From contig NZ_CP085211.1 of the NCBI RefSeq assembly GCF_044797955.1, forward strand, positions 310,001-374,000: a stretch of 64,000 nucleotides of DNA, written 5' to 3'. Positions 61,636 through 64,000 of the stretch are shown piece by piece. The position numbers and the translations under genes were made by a program. The stretch comes from Idiomarina seosinensis_A. GTDB taxonomy: Bacteria > Pseudomonadota > Gammaproteobacteria > Enterobacterales > Alteromonadaceae. The notes below the pieces were generated by a model. That model had not been told where the DNA came from. It made no database searches and saw only the letters and a program-made list of their open reading frames with translations. The number at the start of each line of letters is the position of its first letter. The stretch's first letter is position 1.

Positions 61636-62585
61636 TGATAACAACAACACCGACAACACAGCATGTTTCGGTGCTATTAGATGAATCCATTGCAGCGTTA
61701 GCGATTGATCCGGACGGCACCTACATCGACGCCACTTTTGGCCGTGGCGGTCATACCCGTGCTTTACTGCAGCGTTTGAGTCCTCGTGGGCGTGTCATCG
61801 CCCTTGACCAGGATCCGCAGGCCATCAAAGCAGCACAAAATATCGACGACCAGCGCTTTTCTATTGTGCACACGCCTTTTGCCAACTTATCCGAGGTGCT
61901 GGAACAGTATGATTTAAAACATCAGCTAAGCGGAATTCTTTTTGATCTGGGCGTTTCCTCGCCACAGCTGGATGATGCCGAGCGCGGCTTTAGCTTTATG
62001 CGCGATGGACCACTGGATATGCGGATGGACAGTAGCCAGGGGGAAACAGCAGCTGAGTGGCTGAACCGCGCCAGTTTTGACGACATTGTTTATGTACTAA
62101 AAGTGTATGGCGAAGAGCGTTTTGCCCGCCGGATAGCCCGCGCGGTTGTTGCAGATCGCGAGCAAACGCCATTTTTACGAACGCGCCAGCTGGCCGAGTT
62201 GATTGCCCGCGTCAGTCCACAAAAAGACAAGCATAAGCATCCGGCTACCCGCAGTTTCCAGGCGATTCGCATTCACATTAACCGCGAGCTGGAGCAAATT
62301 GAGCAGGCACTGCAGGCATCATTAGATGGCCTGAAAGAAGGTGGACGACTGGTTGTTATCAGTTTTCACAGTCTCGAGGACCGCATTGTTAAGCGCTTTA
62401 TGCGGGCGCAGAGTCAGGGTAAGCAGGTACCTGCCGGGTTACCGGTAACCGAAGCGGAACTTAACAAAGATCGTACGCTGGCGTTGGAAGGAAAAGCCAT
62501 TAAGCCCTCTGCTGCAGAAATTACTGCCAACCCCAGGGCGCGTAGTTCGGTACTGCGTATAGCGCGGAGACTGGCTGATGGGTAA
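61635..62585 (+). CDS. rsmH: 16S rRNA C1402 N4-methyltransferase RsmH (MraW)
   Basis: 316-residue SAM-dependent methyltransferase that adds the N4-methyl to C1402 of 16S rRNA. HVSVLLDESIAALAIDPDGTYIDATFGRGGHTRALL, FDLGVSSPQLDDAERGFSFMRDGPLDMRMD, and FQAIRIHINRELEQIEQAL are clear family blocks. It overlaps ftsL by 8 bases. Confidence 0.99.
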   Translation: MITTTPTTQHVSVLLDESIAALAIDPDGTYIDATFGRGGHTRALLQRLSPRGRVIALDQDPQAIKAAQNIDDQRFSIVHTPFANLSEVLEQYDLKHQLSGILFDLGVSSPQLDDAERGFSFMRDGPLDMRMDSSQGETAAEWLNRASFDDIVYVLKVYGEERFARRIARAVVADREQTPFLRTRQLAELIARVSPQKDKHKHPATRSFQAIRIHINRELEQIEQALQASLDGLKEGGRLVVISFHSLEDRIVKRFMRAQSQGKQVPAGLPVTEAELNKDRTLALEGKAIKPSAAEITANPRARSSVLRIARRLADG

Positions 62586-62895
62586 ACAACGGTATCCGGC
62601 CTTGCCATTGATGTTGCTGCAGGATCTCAACCGCTATAAGCGGGTGATTTTACTGTTGTTGTTGGTGGTGTTCAGTGCTCTGGCAGTTATTTATATCGCC
62701 CATCAAAACCGCCAGCTAACGGCCGATCGCGATCAGCTGTTATCAGCACGCGATTTGCTTGACCGCGAATGGCGCCATCTGATTATCGAGCAAAACTCTC
62801 TGACCGAACACAGCCGGGTGGAGCGCCTGGCTCAGCAAAAACTGCAAATGGTAGATGTTGACAGTGAGCGCGAGGAATTGGTGCCATGGCAATAA
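62578..62895 (+). CDS. ftsL: Cell-division protein FtsL
   Basis: 105-residue bitopic protein: cytoplasmic N-terminus, one membrane helix (about residues 19-39, VILLLLLVVFSALAVIYIAHQ), and a leucine-zipper-like periplasmic coiled coil (about 40-95: RQLTADRDQLLSARDLLDREWRHLIIEQNSL) ending VERLAQQKLQM, the usual FtsL pattern. It forms the FtsQLB complex that activates FtsWI. The 3' end overlaps ftsI by 10 bases. Confidence 0.95.
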   Translation: MGKQRYPALPLMLLQDLNRYKRVILLLLLVVFSALAVIYIAHQNRQLTADRDQLLSARDLLDREWRHLIIEQNSLTEHSRVERLAQQKLQMVDVDSEREELVPWQ

Positions 62896-64000
62896 GATCG
62901 CCGCAGAAAAAGCCGGTAAAACGCAACCGTAAGAATACGCCCGCGGCAGGAACCCAGTGGCGGTTTTATCTGGCTGTCAGTTTATTGTTCGGGGTGTTTA
63001 GCGTGTTAATTGCACGCGCCGCTTATATTCAGGTTATTAGCCCCGAGCGTTATTCTGAGCAGGGCGATATGCGCTCGCTACGCTCCTCCAGTTTAAGTGT
63101 GCAGCGGGGCATGATTGTCGATCGCAATGGCCGCGAACTGGCGGTAAGTGTGCCGGTCGAAACCGTCTGGGCCGATCCCCAGCGCATTGCCGAATACAAT
63201 GCGCTGGCAGACACCCGCCGCTGGCAGGCACTGGCAGAAACATTCCGGATGAATCGGGAAGATTTAGTCGCTAAGGTTTCTGACCCGGAACGGCGCTTTG
63301 TTTATTTACAGCGCAAAGTCACTCCCAGTGAAGCAAACTACGTTAAACAACTGAATATCCCCGGCGTTTACCTAAAAACTGAGTCACGCCGTTATTACCC
63401 GACAGGGGAAATCAGTGCCCATCTATTAGGCCTGACGAATATCGACGGTAAGGGCCAGGAAGGTCTGGAGCTGTTATACGATGAACACCTAACCGGTACG
63501 CCGGGTCAGCGAACCTACCGCAAGGATGCTGGCGGCCGGGTTATTGAAGAAATTAGTCAGACCGAAGCGGAACAGCCAAAACAGCTTACCTTAAGTATCG
63601 ACCAGCGCATTCAGGCCACCGCCTATACCGAGTTAAAAAAAGCCGTGCGTTATAACCAGGCAACCTCCGGCAGTGTCGTGGTGATTGACGTCGCCACAGG
63701 CGAGGTACTGGCACTGGTTAACAGCCCGTCTTTTAATCCGAATAATCGCGCTGACTTGCAAAGCTACAAAATGCGAAACCGGGCGATAACGGACAGTTAC
63801 GAGCCGGGCTCAACGGTTAAACCACTGGTTGTACTCAGCGCTCTGGAAAATGGTTTGCACAAAGTGGGTGACAGCATTGATACCAGCCCGGGCTGGCTTA
63901 GGCTGGGTGGCCGCCGGGTCAGCGATCCGCGCAATTATGGCGAGCTGTCGCTGGCCGGGGTTCTCGAACATTCCTCCAATGTCGGGGTAACCCGAATGGC
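62886..64000 (+). CDS. ftsI: Septal peptidoglycan transpeptidase FtsI (PBP3), 3'-truncated by window edge
   Basis: First 371 codons of PBP3; the frame is open to the window end. The N-terminus is basic (MAIRSPQKKPVKRNRKN), with a membrane helix (about 28-48: YLAVSLLFGVFSVLIARAAYI) and a class B PBP dimerisation domain (SSLSVQRGMIVDRNGRELAVSVPVETVWADP; GLELLYDEHLTGTPGQR). The transpeptidase domain begins near residue 260 with the active-site Ser309 in EPGSTVKP (SxxK) and the SxN motif at S363-S-N365. The KTG box lies beyond the window. ATG 62886 is inside the ftsL 3' end. Confidence 0.98.
   Translation, partial: MAIRSPQKKPVKRNRKNTPAAGTQWRFYLAVSLLFGVFSVLIARAAYIQVISPERYSEQGDMRSLRSSSLSVQRGMIVDRNGRELAVSVPVETVWADPQRIAEYNALADTRRWQALAETFRMNREDLVAKVSDPERRFVYLQRKVTPSEANYVKQLNIPGVYLKTESRRYYPTGEISAHLLGLTNIDGKGQEGLELLYDEHLTGTPGQRTYRKDAGGRVIEEISQTEAEQPKQLTLSIDQRIQATAYTELKKAVRYNQATSGSVVVIDVATGEVLALVNSPSFNPNNRADLQSYKMRNRAITDSYEPGSTVKPLVVLSALENGLHKVGDSIDTSPGWLRLGGRRVSDPRNYGELSLAGVLEHSSNVGVTRM

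Overview
The window is core chromosome of a marine-type gammaproteobacterium. The complete MSHA type IV pilus locus beside mreBCD, the petABC genes after rplM-rpsI, and protein sequences very close to E. coli for RNase G, MlaF, MurA and MraZ all point to the Alteromonadales. Idiomarinaceae is my best guess, by family resemblance only; I could not run a search. No tRNA, rRNA, insertion sequence, prophage or CRISPR array was seen. Coding density is very high, with many 1-, 4- and 8-base overlaps of start and stop codons.

Layout. (1) 1-16634: the MSHA pilus locus. A forward operon mshI2-J-K-L-M-N-E-G-F-B-A encodes the inner-membrane platform, secretin, ATPases and pilins. It is followed by a reverse-strand block mshD-O-P-Q and a forward mshC, which departs from the usual co-directional B-A-C-D-O-P-Q order. 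(2) 16810-18681: a secreted coiled-coil/PEGA/SUMF1-like protein of unknown role. (3) 18739-31342: mreBCD, maf, rng, yhdP, a nitrilase-family amidase, tldD and pmbA (with yjgA antisense between them). (4) 39434 down to 31349, reverse strand: kdsD-kdsC-lptC-lptA-lptB-rpoN-hpf-ptsN-rapZ-ptsO-mgtE, linking LPS precursor synthesis and transport to sigma-54 and the nitrogen PTS. (5) 39588-44826: a TetR regulator, then mlaFEDCB-ibaG-murA. (6) 44823-47882, reverse: degS, degQ and yhcB. (7) 47991-54132: zapE, rplM-rpsI, petABC (cytochrome bc1), sspA-sspB. (8) 54148-57467, reverse: lpoA-yraN-diaA-dolP. (9) 57555-58821: rsmI and the RNase P RNA gene rnpB. (10) 58803-60941, reverse: a CHASE-GGDEF-EAL protein whose EAL domain looks catalytically dead. 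(11) 61177 to the end: the start of the division/cell-wall (dcw) cluster, mraZ-rsmH-ftsL-ftsI, with ftsI cut by the window edge.

The genes mostly serve the cell envelope: pilus assembly, rod shape, LPS transport, phospholipid retrograde transport, peptidoglycan synthesis and periplasmic quality control. Two c-di-GMP elements stand out: MshE carries a nearly intact two-motif c-di-GMP-binding N-terminus, and the GGDEF/EAL protein appears to be a dedicated cyclase. No wholly new system is obvious. The best candidates for a second look are the rearranged msh block with its AT-rich mshA, the repeat-built MshQ, the cysteine-less SUMF1/PEGA protein next to it, the degenerate EAL protein, and a variant MraZ operator (GTGGA repeats every 10 bp).
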